From NCBI GenBank assembly GCA_029562975.1, contig JAKQTR010000040.1, positions 1-64,000 on the forward strand: 64,000 nucleotides of DNA, written 5' to 3'. A program made the translations under genes and the position numbers. The DNA is from Acidobacteriota bacterium. Lineage in GTDB: Bacteria > Acidobacteriota > Vicinamibacteria > Vicinamibacterales > JAKQTR01. Shown here piece after piece: positions 50,440-59,100 of this stretch. Each line of letters begins with the position of its first letter. Position 1 is the stretch's first letter. The notes beneath the pieces were generated by a model. It ran no database searches and was not told the origin of the DNA. It worked only from the letters and a program-made list of their open reading frames with translations.

Positions 50440-53145
50440 ATGAAGCGGAGCCGGATCGTCCTCGCCGCCGCGCTGCTCGCCGCCTTCGCGGCCGGCGGCG
50501 CGCTGCCGGCCCAGATGCCGCCCATCGCCGACGCGCAGGGGCAGGTCGGACTCGGCCTGCTGCTGCGAAAGCTCCGGACGACTGCGGTGTTCATGGAAGC
50601 CACGGCGCATCCAGACGACGAGCCGAACGGCGTGCTGGCGGCGCTCAGCTGGGGGCAGGGCGTCCGCACGATCGTGGCCACCGCCACGCGCGGCGACGGC
50701 GGCCAGAACGAGATCGGCCCGGAGCTCTTCGACGCGCTGGCCGTCGCGCGGACCGAAGAGCTCGTTTCAGTGCACGCCCTGGACGGCGCCGAGCAGTACT
50801 TCACCCGCGCCGTGGACTTCGGCTACTCGTTCAGCGTGGACGAGACGCTCGACCTCTGGGGCCGTCAGGAGATCCTCGGCGACTTCGTGCGCCTCATCCG
50901 GATGACACGCCCCGACGTGATCGCGGCGATGAGGCCCGACGGTGAAGGCGGCGGGCAGCACCACCAGGCTTCCGCCAGGATCGCCCGCGAGGCGTACCTG
51001 GCGGCGGGCGACCCGGCGAGGTTCCCCGAGCAGCTTCGGGAAGGCCTGCGCGCGTGGCAGCCGAAGAAGTTCTACTTCACGGGTCAGTACGGGTTCGCGG
51101 GCGAGCCGGCTCCGGCAGCCGGCGCGAAGCTGACGACGGTGGACACGGCGGCCTTCGACCCGCTGCTCGGCCAGTCGTTCGCCGACATCGGCAGCCGCGC
51201 CCGCAGCTATCACAAGACCCAGGGCATGGCGCAGCTGTTCTGGTTGCCGGGGCCGGCCGCCGTCCGCTTCACCCTCGTCGAGAGCGCCATCCCGGGCCTG
51301 AAGGGGAAGGACGAGGCGTCGCTCTTCGACGGCCTCGACACCTCGCTCGCCGGCCTCGCGCGCTTCGTGCCGGGCGAGGCCCCGGCCGGCCTGACCTCGG
51401 CGCTGGCTTCGGTGGCCGGCCGCATTTCGGACGCGGCGGCGCAGGCCGCGTCGGGCGGCCCGGCGGCCGCCGTCGCGCCGCTTGCCGCGGGCCTGACGTC
51501 GCTGCGCGCGCTCCGGGCGCAGCTTGCCTCGCGCGCGTTCGGCCTTCCCGAGGACGCGAGCGCGGAGATCGACGCCCGGCTCGCCCTGAAGGAAGAGCAG
51601 TTCACCGACGCCCTGCTCGTCGCCTCGGGCGTGCGGCTCGACGCGCTCGCGGATGACGGCCTCGTCGTGCCCGGTCAGCCCGTCACGGTGACGCTCATCG
51701 CGGCAAACGGGGGCCGGGAAGCCGTCGTCCTGACGCAGACTGGATTCCGCGGGCTCGACGGAGAAGCCGGCGTGTGCAGGACGGGTTCAATCGCGCCCGC
51801 CGGCGTCTACCGCTGCGACGCGCCGCTCGCGGTGTCCGGGCAGGCCCGGCTGAGCGGCCAGCACTGGCGGCGCCTGCCGACGGGCGCGCGGTACCAGTTC
51901 GACGCCGACGCGCCGTTCGGCGTGCCGTTCCGGCCGACGCCGTTCCGCGTCCGGTTCGAGTTGCAGGTGGGCGGCGCGGCGCTGTCGGTCGAGCGGCCGG
52001 TGCAGTACCGGTACGAAGGGAACATCTTCAGCGGCGAGAAGCGCATGGACCTGCTCGTCGTGCCGCGCTTCTCGGTGACCGTGTCGCCCGAGGTCGCCAT
52101 CGTGCCGGCCGGAGGGGCTCCGGCGCAGGCCGGCGCCGCGCGCCGCGCGCCTGCCGCCAGCCGTGAAGTGCGGGTTACCGTCATCAACGGCAGCAGGGGG
52201 CCGGCCGAGGCCGCGGTCTCGCTCGAGGTCCCAGGCGGATGGGCGGTCAAGCCCGCGTCGGCGCGCGTGTCGTTCTCGCGAGAGGACGAAGCCGCGCCCG
52301 TGCGATTCACCGTCACGCCCGCGCGGGATGCGAAGCCGGGCCCGTACACCGTGCGCGCCGCCGCCTCGGCGGGCGCGGAGCGGTTCACGATCGGCTACCA
52401 GGTGATCGAGTACCCCCACACGCGGCGCCGGCACCTGCTGAAGGAGGCCGCGGCCGCCGTGAAGATCGTGGAGGTGGCCGTGGCGCCCCGCCTCCGAGTC
52501 GGGTACATCATGGGCGTCGGCGACCAGGTGCCTGCGGCCATTGAGCAGCTGGGCGCGCGCGTGACCCTCCTGGATGCGGACGCGCTCGCCTTCGGCGACC
52601 TCTCCGCCTTCGACGTCATCGTGACCGGCGTGCGCGCCTACGAGCGGCGGCCGGATCTCCGCGCCAACAACCATCGTCTCCTGCGCTACGCGGAAGACGG
52701 CGGGACCGTGCTCGTGCAATACAACAAGTTCGAGTTCAACGAGGCCCAGTACGGGCCGTTTCCCGCCAAAGTCAGTGCGAACCGCGTCACCGACGAGCGC
52801 GCGCCGGTTCGGATCCTCGAGCCCGGTCACCCCGTGTTCGGGTGGCCGAACCGGATTGGCGAGGCGGCCTGGCGCGACTGGGTGCAGGAACGGGGCCTCT
52901 ACTTCCTCGGCGAGAAGGACGGACGCTACCTGGATCTGGTCGAGTCAGAGGACCCCTTCCCGTACAACAAGGGGCCCAAGCGCGGCGCGCTGGTCGAGGC
53001 GAAAATAGGCAAGGGCCGCTGGATCTACATCGGCCTCGGGCTCTGGCGGCAGCTGCCGGCGGGGACCGAGGGCGCTTACCAGCTGCTGGCGAACCTCCTG
53101 AGCGCAGGCCACGCCCCGGTGCCAGCCGGGCGGCCGGCGCGGTAG
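50440..53145 (+). CDS. PIG-L deacetylase with C-terminal glutamine-amidotransferase-like domain
   Basis: A 901-residue secreted protein. The signal peptide is about residues 1-24. The PIG-L domain (about 48-280) has the zinc motif AHPDDE at 56-61 and a second His in GGGQHHQAS near 172. A central region (about 285-640) carries Ig-like beta domains, including a NEW3-like stretch near 560-650 (REVRVTVINGSRGPAEAAVSLEVPGGWAVKP). The end (about 685-890) looks like a ThuA/class-I glutamine-amidotransferase fold (GYIMGVGDQVPAAIEQLGARVTLLDADAL, then YAEDGGTVLVQYNKFEF). PIG-L domains deacetylate N-acetyl sugars. The fused ends suggest a surface glycan or mucin-like target. Confidence 0.82.
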   Translation: MKRSRIVLAAALLAAFAAGGALPAQMPPIADAQGQVGLGLLLRKLRTTAVFMEATAHPDDEPNGVLAALSWGQGVRTIVATATRGDGGQNEIGPELFDALAVARTEELVSVHALDGAEQYFTRAVDFGYSFSVDETLDLWGRQEILGDFVRLIRMTRPDVIAAMRPDGEGGGQHHQASARIAREAYLAAGDPARFPEQLREGLRAWQPKKFYFTGQYGFAGEPAPAAGAKLTTVDTAAFDPLLGQSFADIGSRARSYHKTQGMAQLFWLPGPAAVRFTLVESAIPGLKGKDEASLFDGLDTSLAGLARFVPGEAPAGLTSALASVAGRISDAAAQAASGGPAAAVAPLAAGLTSLRALRAQLASRAFGLPEDASAEIDARLALKEEQFTDALLVASGVRLDALADDGLVVPGQPVTVTLIAANGGREAVVLTQTGFRGLDGEAGVCRTGSIAPAGVYRCDAPLAVSGQARLSGQHWRRLPTGARYQFDADAPFGVPFRPTPFRVRFELQVGGAALSVERPVQYRYEGNIFSGEKRMDLLVVPRFSVTVSPEVAIVPAGGAPAQAGAARRAPAASREVRVTVINGSRGPAEAAVSLEVPGGWAVKPASARVSFSREDEAAPVRFTVTPARDAKPGPYTVRAAASAGAERFTIGYQVIEYPHTRRRHLLKEAAAAVKIVEVAVAPRLRVGYIMGVGDQVPAAIEQLGARVTLLDADALAFGDLSAFDVIVTGVRAYERRPDLRANNHRLLRYAEDGGTVLVQYNKFEFNEAQYGPFPAKVSANRVTDERAPVRILEPGHPVFGWPNRIGEAAWRDWVQERGLYFLGEKDGRYLDLVESEDPFPYNKGPKRGALVEAKIGKGRWIYIGLGLWRQLPAGTEGAYQLLANLLSAGHAPVPAGRPAR

Positions 53146-53262
53146 CGGCCGACCCGGGCCTCGACGGCGTGTAACATCGGCGGCGGCGCTCGAATCCAAC
53201 GGCAGTATCAGCTCGATGCCGGCCCGGGGCGAATCGACCCGCGGCGTCTGGAGATCCCGACC

Positions 53263-54720
53263 ATGGTCTATCGCGACGAGGTCCTGCGGCACCTGCTCCG
53301 CCGGGCCGGGTTCGGCGCGAGCGACGCCGAACTGGAGTACTACAGCCGGCTGGGGCGCCGGGGCACGGTCGAGACGCTCGTTGACTTCGAGCAGATCCAT
53401 GACGATGTAGACGCCTTCGTGGGCGCGCCGGGCTACGTCGGCGTCAAGGCCGCCGGCGCCGTGTTCTCGCCCAACACGGTCATTGGGGATGCCCGGCAGC
53501 GGTGGCTGTTCCGCATGATCCACACGGCGCGGCCGCTCCAGGAGAAGATGACGCTCTTCTGGCACAACCACTTCGCCACCGCCTACTCCAAGATCGCCGG
53601 GGCGTACGGGGCGGCCGACGCGACGCGCCTGATGGCCGCCAGGGCGGCCGAGGATCCCGCCGGCCAGGAGGGGCAGGTCGAGACGATCCGCCGCCTCTGC
53701 CTGGGGAACTTCCGCGACCTGATGGTGGCGATGGCGAAAGACCCGGCGATGCTCATCTGGCTGGACGGGCGCTACAACACGAAGGCCAGGCCGCAGGAGA
53801 ACTTCGGGCGCGAGCTGCTGGAGCTGTTCAGCATGGGTGTCGGCTTCTACACGGAGCCGGACGTGTACGCCGCGGCCCGGGTCTTCACCGGCTGGAACCT
53901 CGCGCGCACGGCGGCGAATCCGTCCTACCCGCGTTACGAGTTCGCCTACAACGCGTCGCTGCACGACACGGCCGCCAAGACGTTCAGCTTCGCAATCTAT
54001 CCCGACGGGGGCAGAACGATTCCGGCCAGGTCGGCGGACGGAGGGCTCCAGGACGGCCTCGATCTGATCGCGGCGGTCGCGGCCCACCCCCAGACCGCGC
54101 GTCGGCTGGTCTCGCGGTTCTGGAGCTTCTTCGTCAGCGAGGTCAATCCGCCGACCGAGCGGTTCGTGAGCGGGCTCGCGCGGGACGTCCTCGCGCGCGG
54201 CTTCGACCTCCGCGCCGTGATGCGGCGCCTGCTGCAGTCGCCGGAGTTCCGGTCGGAGGAGAACTACCACACGAAGTACTCATGGCCCGCCGAATTCGTG
54301 GCGCGGAGCCTGAAGGAGGTCGGGTGGGAGGGATTCACGCTCAACAACGCCGTCAGCCAGATGGCCAGCATGGGGCAGGTGCTGTACGAGCCTCCGGATG
54401 TGGCCGGCTGGGAGCAGGGGCCGGGCTGGATCTCGTCTGGCGGCATGCTGGCGCGGATGAATTTCGCGGCGCAGCTCAGCCGGGCCCAGGCCGCGGCCCT
54501 GGTGAAGGCCGCCCGGCCGCACGCCTCGTCGCCCGGCGCGGTGCTCTCGCACGAGATCGGGCGCCTGTCGCCGGCGCCCTTCGGCAGGGAGGCCTACGAC
54601 GACCTGCTGGCGTACCTCACCGCGAGCGGCGCGTGGACGGGCTCGGACGCGCAGCTGGCCATGAAGGTGCCGGGGCTCGTCCGCCTCATCGTCGGATCCG
54701 GCGAGTACGTGTTCGTCTAG
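53263..54720 (+). CDS. DUF1800 domain protein
   Basis: A 485-residue protein. Typical DUF1800 text runs through it: VLRHLLRRAGFGASDAEL at 7-24, WLFRMIHTARPLQEKMTLFWHNHFATA near 81-107, DPAMLIWLDGRYNTKARPQENFGRELLELFSMGVGFYTEPDV near 165-206, and RLVSRFWSFFVSEVNPPTERFVSGLARDVLARGFDLRAVMRRLLQSPEF near 280-328. Function is unknown; the family is nearly always encoded beside DUF1501, as here, and is thought to work with it on an exported product. ATG 53263 was chosen. No clear signal peptide is seen with this start. Confidence 0.85.
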   Translation: MVYRDEVLRHLLRRAGFGASDAELEYYSRLGRRGTVETLVDFEQIHDDVDAFVGAPGYVGVKAAGAVFSPNTVIGDARQRWLFRMIHTARPLQEKMTLFWHNHFATAYSKIAGAYGAADATRLMAARAAEDPAGQEGQVETIRRLCLGNFRDLMVAMAKDPAMLIWLDGRYNTKARPQENFGRELLELFSMGVGFYTEPDVYAAARVFTGWNLARTAANPSYPRYEFAYNASLHDTAAKTFSFAIYPDGGRTIPARSADGGLQDGLDLIAAVAAHPQTARRLVSRFWSFFVSEVNPPTERFVSGLARDVLARGFDLRAVMRRLLQSPEFRSEENYHTKYSWPAEFVARSLKEVGWEGFTLNNAVSQMASMGQVLYEPPDVAGWEQGPGWISSGGMLARMNFAAQLSRAQAAALVKAARPHASSPGAVLSHEIGRLSPAPFGREAYDDLLAYLTASGAWTGSDAQLAMKVPGLVRLIVGSGEYVFV

Positions 54721-54765
54721 GCCGGCGCGGACGGCCGCGAGAGGGTTTCCCGCGGGGGTGATTCC

Positions 54766-56016
54766 ATGGCGATGACGCGGCGCGACTTCCTCCGCCACGG
54801 TGCCGGGGCGTTCACCGTCGGACTGGCCGGCCCGGCGGTCCTGGCCGACCTGGCGCGTGCCCAGGGCTCCGGGCGCCGGGCGCTGGTGGTGTGCTTTTTC
54901 GCCGGCGGCAACGACGCCCTCAGCACGCTCGTGCCCTATACGGACCCCTACTACTACAGCAGGCGGCCGTCCATCGCCGTGGCGGCGGGCGACGCGCTCC
55001 AGGTCGGGTCCGATTCGAGCGGCGTCAGCCTCGGCCTGCATCCCGGACTTCCGGCCCTGCGCGCCATCTTCAACGAAGGGCGGCTTGCGATCGTCCAGCG
55101 CACCGGATACGCGAACTCCACGCGGTCGCACTTCCTCGGCACGGACGTCTGGGGATCGGCCAACCCCGCGAGTCCGCAGTCGCACGGGTGGCTCGGGCGC
55201 TACCTTGATACGCTGCCGCAGCCGGTGGACCCGCTTGCGGCGTGGGACGCGGTGCGCGAAATCCCGCGCGCGCTGACGAGCGACCACGTGCCGGTGCCGG
55301 CCATCCCCTCGGCGTCGGGCTACGCGTTCAGCGCCGTGAACGGCGGCGCGGAGGCGGCCCGCGAGCGCGTCTTCGCCGAGCGCCTGGCATCGCGCGACGC
55401 GTCGGACCGCCCGCATCTGGCCTTCGTCAACGCGGGCATCGACGCCGCCATGAACACGCTCGACAAGGTGGCGCTCGTGGCGAAGTACGCGCCCGCCGCC
55501 GTCTATCCCTCGACTGCGACCGGAACGACGCTCAAGACCGTGGCCGGGGCGCTCGTGCAAGGCGTGGGGACGCGCGTGTTCTGGGTTCAGCTCGGCGGCT
55601 TCGACACGCACGCGGCGCAGGCGGCGACGTACCCGCGGCTCATGACCGAGTTCAACAACGCGGTGGCCGCCTTCTACGCGGACCTCCGGGCGCAGGGGCT
55701 GTGGGGGGACGTCCTGCTCATGACGTTCTCCGAGTTCGGGCGGCGGGCGTACGAGAATGGCAGCGCCGGCACGGATCACGGCGCGGCGGGCCTGATGTTC
55801 GCGGCGGGCGGCGGGGTGCGCGGCGGGCTCTACGGGACGGCCGCCTCGCTCAACCCCGCGCCGGACAACCCGGCCCTGGAGAACAGCGGCGGCGACGTCG
55901 GCTACGAGACGGACTTCCGGTCCGTCTACGCGCGCGTGATCGATCACTGGCTGGGCGGCGACTCGGTGTCGATCCTTCAGGGCGACTTCCGGCGGCCCGG
56001 GCTCGCGTTCGTCTAG
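54766..56016 (+). CDS. DUF1501 domain protein with Tat signal
   Basis: A 416-residue exported protein. The twin-arginine leader TRRDFLRHGAGAFTVGLAGPAVLADLARA covers residues 4-32. The rest follows DUF1501: ALVVCFFAGGNDALSTLVPYTDPYYYSRRPSIAV near 38-72, LHPGLPALRAIFNEGRLAIVQRTGYAN near 89-115, WVQLGGFDTHAAQ near 273 and LLMTFSEFGRRAYENGSAGTDHGAAGLMF near 317-345. The latter two lines resemble metal-binding sites of alkaline-phosphatase/sulfatase-fold enzymes. The cofactor probably folds in the cytoplasm before Tat export. It follows the DUF1800 gene by 45 bases with GGGGG near the start. Confidence 0.88.
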   Translation: MAMTRRDFLRHGAGAFTVGLAGPAVLADLARAQGSGRRALVVCFFAGGNDALSTLVPYTDPYYYSRRPSIAVAAGDALQVGSDSSGVSLGLHPGLPALRAIFNEGRLAIVQRTGYANSTRSHFLGTDVWGSANPASPQSHGWLGRYLDTLPQPVDPLAAWDAVREIPRALTSDHVPVPAIPSASGYAFSAVNGGAEAARERVFAERLASRDASDRPHLAFVNAGIDAAMNTLDKVALVAKYAPAAVYPSTATGTTLKTVAGALVQGVGTRVFWVQLGGFDTHAAQAATYPRLMTEFNNAVAAFYADLRAQGLWGDVLLMTFSEFGRRAYENGSAGTDHGAAGLMFAAGGGVRGGLYGTAASLNPAPDNPALENSGGDVGYETDFRSVYARVIDHWLGGDSVSILQGDFRRPGLAFV

Positions 56017-56047
56017 CCTCCCCGGCCGGCTGCGGCCGGGGACCGTC

Positions 56048-57022
56048 TCAGGCGGCGGGCGCCGCCTTCGAGTCCAGCAGGTGGGCCAGGGCGCCTTCCA
56101 CTTCCGGGTGCGCGAAGGTGAACCCGCCGTCCAGCGCCTTCCTGGGGACGACTCGCTGGCTGTAGAAGAGCAGCGGCCCCGCCATTTCACCGAGCAGGAG
56201 CTTCAGGGCGAACGCGGGCACGCGCACGAGCGACGGGCGGCGGAGCACGCGCCTGAGGGCGCGGGCGAAGGTGGCGTTCGTGACGGCGTGCGGCGCGGTC
56301 AGGTTGAGCGGGCCCCGCACCTCCGGCGTGCGGATCGCCCAACGGGCCAGCGACACCCAGTCGTCGCGGTGGATCCAGGACATGAACTGGCGGCCCGGGC
56401 CGAGGGGCCCGCCCGCGCAGACGCGGTAGGGCAGGAGCATGCGCGCGAGGGCGCCGCTGCGGGGATCGAGCACGATGCCCGTCCGCAGCAGGACGACCCG
56501 CGTGGGTCCGCCGTCGGCGTCGCGGGCTTCGCGTTCCCAGGCGGCGGCGAGGCTGGCGAGGAATCCCGATCCGGGTTCCGCGTCTTCGGCGAGGATATCG
56601 CTGCCGCGGTCGCCGTAGAGGCCGATGGCTGACGCGCTGAGGAACGCCGAGGGCGGGGGGCTGGACTGGCGGATGAAGCGCACGAGCGATCGCGTCGCGA
56701 GGAGGCGGCTCTGGACGAGGGCGTCTTTGCGGGCGAGGGACCATCGGCGGCTGCCGATGGACTCGCCGGCGAGGTTGACGATCGTGTCGGCGCCGCGGCA
56801 GGGGCCGGCCCAGGGGCCGACGCTGCCGTCGGCCTGCCAGGTGATGTATTCGACGGGTGGGGGGGCGGCTGGGGAAGAAGCGTCGGCGTGAGGCTGTGGG
56901 AGAGGCGGGGCCTGGCGCTGGCGGCGGCGGGTGAGGATTTGGATGCGGTGGCCGTCGCGGGCGAGCGACGCGGCGAGGGCGCGGCCGAGGAAGCCGGAGC
57001 CGCCGGCGATGACGACGCGCAT
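56048..57022 (-). CDS. SDR39U1-type (TIGR01777) epimerase
   Basis: A 324-residue extended SDR. The N-terminal NADP site is VVIAGGSGFLGRALAASLARDGHRIQILTRR at 3-33. DTIVNLAGESIGSRRWS near 84-100, FLSASAIGLYGDRGSDILAED near 127-147, VLLRTGIVLDPRSGALARMLLPYRVCAGGPLGPGRQFMSWIHRDDWV near 175-222 and the final VVPRKALDGGFTFAHPEVEGALAHLL match TIGR01777. Members are poorly understood; some act in cell division (SulA-like naming). The stop lies 31 bases from that of the convergent DUF1501 gene. The ATG at 57022 has AGTATC 8 bases upstream. Confidence 0.9.
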   Translation of the reverse strand: MRVVIAGGSGFLGRALAASLARDGHRIQILTRRRQRQAPPLPQPHADASSPAAPPPVEYITWQADGSVGPWAGPCRGADTIVNLAGESIGSRRWSLARKDALVQSRLLATRSLVRFIRQSSPPPSAFLSASAIGLYGDRGSDILAEDAEPGSGFLASLAAAWEREARDADGGPTRVVLLRTGIVLDPRSGALARMLLPYRVCAGGPLGPGRQFMSWIHRDDWVSLARWAIRTPEVRGPLNLTAPHAVTNATFARALRRVLRRPSLVRVPAFALKLLLGEMAGPLLFYSQRVVPRKALDGGFTFAHPEVEGALAHLLDSKAAPAA

Positions 57023-57036
57023 GGGGGAAGGATACT

Positions 57037-57092
57037 GGAAAGTCGGACGCGGGGCTCGAGATTCTGGCGTTGGGAGGCTGGGTCCCGGCGGG
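57037..57092 (+). repeat. Degenerate heptanucleotide array
   Basis: Eight units in phase: GGAAAGT, CGGACGC, GGGGCTC, GAGATTC, TGGCGTT, GGGAGGC, TGGGTCC and CGGCGGG, behind the epimerase start. This is among the most diverged examples, purine-rich on the plus strand. Confidence 0.45.
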
Positions 57093-57156
57093 GGATCTGC
57101 GTGCGTGGTTCGGGCGGCGCGGCGGGCGGGCCGACGGGGGTGCTCCGGGCGCGGGC

Positions 57157-57217
57157 TTGACGCCCGCGGCGGCGTTATGATACTAACTAGTTAGTTAGAT
57201 TAACTGGTTGGTTAGTA
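57157..57217 (+). promoter_or_regulatory. TetR promoter and palindromic operator
   Basis: TTGACG (57157-57162) is followed by TACTAA (57181-57186) at 18-base spacing. A palindrome spans 57181-57217: two 17-bp arms match at 13 positions around GAT, with a perfect inner AGTTA-GAT-TAACT. It covers the likely -10 and reaches the first base of the TetR start codon, so bound repressor would block its own operon. Confidence 0.72.
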
Positions 57218-57918
57218 TGAGCGTGAAGACCCCGCGACGCCGCACCCCGGGCCCCCGCCGGCCGCCCGCCACCCCCCTTCCGCCCTCCGACTCCCGGCAG
57301 CGCATCCTCCACGCCGCCGCCGCCGAATTCGCCCTCCGCGGCTTCGAGCCCGCCACCGTCGACCGCATCGCCCGCCGCGCACGACTCAACAAGGCGATGA
57401 TCTACTACCACTTCCGCAGCAAGCGCGCCCTCTACACCTCCGTCCTCCGCAACCTCTTCACCCTCATGGGAGACTGCCTCGCCGCCACCGCCGCCTCGAC
57501 CGACCCGCCACAGGTCAGGCTCGACCGCTTCGTCTCCGCCTTCGTCCTCGAAGGCCAGCGCCTCGCCCACTTCGCTCCCATCATGCTCCGCGAACTCGCC
57601 TCCGGCGGCCGCCGCCTCGACGAAGAAACCCTCGCCGTCACGGCCCGCGTCGCCGGCATCGTCCGCTCCATCCTCGACCAGGGCCGCCGCGACGGCGCCT
57701 TCGCCCCCGTCGACCCGCTCCTCCTCGCCCTGACCACCGTCTGGCCCATCGTCGCCTACCTCGCCTCCGGCCCGATCAGGCACGCCGTCGCCCGCATCAG
57801 CCACGCCGAGCCAGGCAGGCTCGATCCCGACCGCTTCATCCTCCACCTCCAGACGCTGAACCGCCGCGCCCTCACGCCCGCGGCCGCCGCCGACATCCCG
57901 ACCGGAGTAACGTCATGA
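57217..57918 (+). CDS. TetR-family transcriptional regulator
   Basis: A 233-residue protein. A Pro/Arg-rich tail (1-28) precedes the helix-turn-helix domain (about 29-75: RILHAAAAEFALRGFEPATVDRIARRARLNKAMIYYHFRSKRALY), and a ligand-binding helical domain fills 80-215. The HTH is closest in style to repressors of efflux operons. It sits first in the exporter operon, with its stop overlapping the HlyD start (ATGA). The 37-bp palindrome just upstream reaches its own start codon, so autoregulation and control of the exporter are strongly suggested. This parallels E. coli CecR ahead of ybhGFSR. Confidence 0.9.
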   Translation: MSVKTPRRRTPGPRRPPATPLPPSDSRQRILHAAAAEFALRGFEPATVDRIARRARLNKAMIYYHFRSKRALYTSVLRNLFTLMGDCLAATAASTDPPQVRLDRFVSAFVLEGQRLAHFAPIMLRELASGGRRLDEETLAVTARVAGIVRSILDQGRRDGAFAPVDPLLLALTTVWPIVAYLASGPIRHAVARISHAEPGRLDPDRFILHLQTLNRRALTPAAAADIPTGVTS

Positions 57919-58979
57919 GCTACCGCGAACCCCGCGCCGCCCGACTCGCCCGCGCGGCCGCCGTCGCCGCCGCCGCCGCCACGCTCGCCGCCTCACTCGC
58001 CTGCCGCGACGAGCCCGCGGCCGACCGCGTCCGGGTCTCGGGTTACGTCGAGGCCACCGAGATCCGCATCGCGCCGGAAGTCGGCGGGCGCCTGCTCGAG
58101 CTGAGAGCCGACGAGGGCGACCGCGTGAAGGCCGGCGACACAGTCGCCCAGCTCGACACGGCCGACGTCACCCTGGCCCTCCGGCGCGCCGCCGCAGAGC
58201 GCCAGGCCGCCGACGCTCAGCTGCGCCTGCTCCAGGCCGGCGCGCGCGCGGAGGACATCCGGCAGGCCGAAGCGCAGCACGCCGCCGCGGAAGCGGACCT
58301 GGCGGCAGCACGCCGGGAGTTCGCATCGGCCGAACGCGACCTCCAGCGCTTCGACTCCCTCCTCGCCGCCAACTCCGGCGCCGAGAAACCGCGCGACGAC
58401 GCCCAGACGAGGCGGGACGTGACGCGCGACCGAGTGCGCGCCGGAGAAGCGCGGGCCAGGGCGGCCGCCGAAACCGTCGCCAGGCTCCGCGCCGGCGCCC
58501 GGCGGGAAGAGATCGACGCCGCCCGCGCCCGCCTGGCCGCCGCCGACGCCCAGATCGCCACCCTCGACAAGGCCCTCAAGGACGCCACGGTGCTCGCCCC
58601 AGCGGCCGGCGTGGTCACCCAGAAGCTCGTGGACGCCGGCGAGCTCATCGCTCCCCGCACCCCGATCCTCGTCGTGGCCGACCTGGACCGCGTCTGGGCC
58701 AACGTCTACGTGGACGAGCCCCTCGTCCCGCGCGTCACCCTCGGGCAATCGGCCAGGGTCTTCACCGACGCCGGGGGCCCGGGCATCGACGGCACGGTCA
58801 CGTTCATCTCGCCGAAGGCCGAGTTCACGCCGCGCAACGTGCAGACGGCCGAGGAGCGGTCGAAACTGGTGTTCCGCGTGAAGATCACGGTCGACAACCG
58901 GTCGGGCGTCCTCAAACAGGGAATGCCGGTGGAGGCGGAGATTCCGCTCAAAGAGCAGGCGCCAGGGGCTGGGCGCTAG
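57915..58979 (+). CDS. HlyD/YbhG-type membrane fusion lipoprotein
   Basis: A 354-residue protein. The signal (LAASLAC) gives a lipobox with Cys near residue 30. The first half-lipoyl motif is RVSGYVEATEIRIAPEVGGRLLELRADEGDRVKAGDTVAQLD. A long coiled-coil hairpin (about 90-210, Ala/Arg/Glu-rich) leads to the second half-lipoyl segment (DATVLAPAAGVVTQKLVDAGELIAPRTPILVVADLDRVWANVYVDEPLV), and a beta-barrel end follows. It should link the inner-membrane ABC complex to the TolC-like channel. The C-terminal EQAPGAGR and the TAG stop lie inside a heptamer array, so the tail may be variable. Confidence 0.9.
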   Translation: MSYREPRAARLARAAAVAAAAATLAASLACRDEPAADRVRVSGYVEATEIRIAPEVGGRLLELRADEGDRVKAGDTVAQLDTADVTLALRRAAAERQAADAQLRLLQAGARAEDIRQAEAQHAAAEADLAAARREFASAERDLQRFDSLLAANSGAEKPRDDAQTRRDVTRDRVRAGEARARAAAETVARLRAGARREEIDAARARLAAADAQIATLDKALKDATVLAPAAGVVTQKLVDAGELIAPRTPILVVADLDRVWANVYVDEPLVPRVTLGQSARVFTDAGGPGIDGTVTFISPKAEFTPRNVQTAEERSKLVFRVKITVDNRSGVLKQGMPVEAEIPLKEQAPGAGR

Positions 58980-59040
58980 GCGCTCGTCGGACAGGGGCAA
59001 GGGACGAGACGGAATCCGGAATTCAGAATGCAGAAGGCGG
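58956..59040 (+). repeat. Heptanucleotide array bridging both unit types
   Basis: Units CAGGCGC, CAGGGGC, TGGGCGC and TAGGCGC (58956-58983) run into CAGGGGC, AAGGGAC, GAGACGG, AATCCGG, AATTCAG, AATGCAG and AAGGCGG (58992-59040). It joins the GC-rich and the GAATTC-like styles in one array, inside an operon between hlyD and the first ATPase gene. Confidence 0.78.
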
Positions 59041-59100
59041 ATCGGCAGGCCGCCCAGCGAACGCAGGAACAAGCGAAAGCGGGGACAAGGGACAGCAGCA

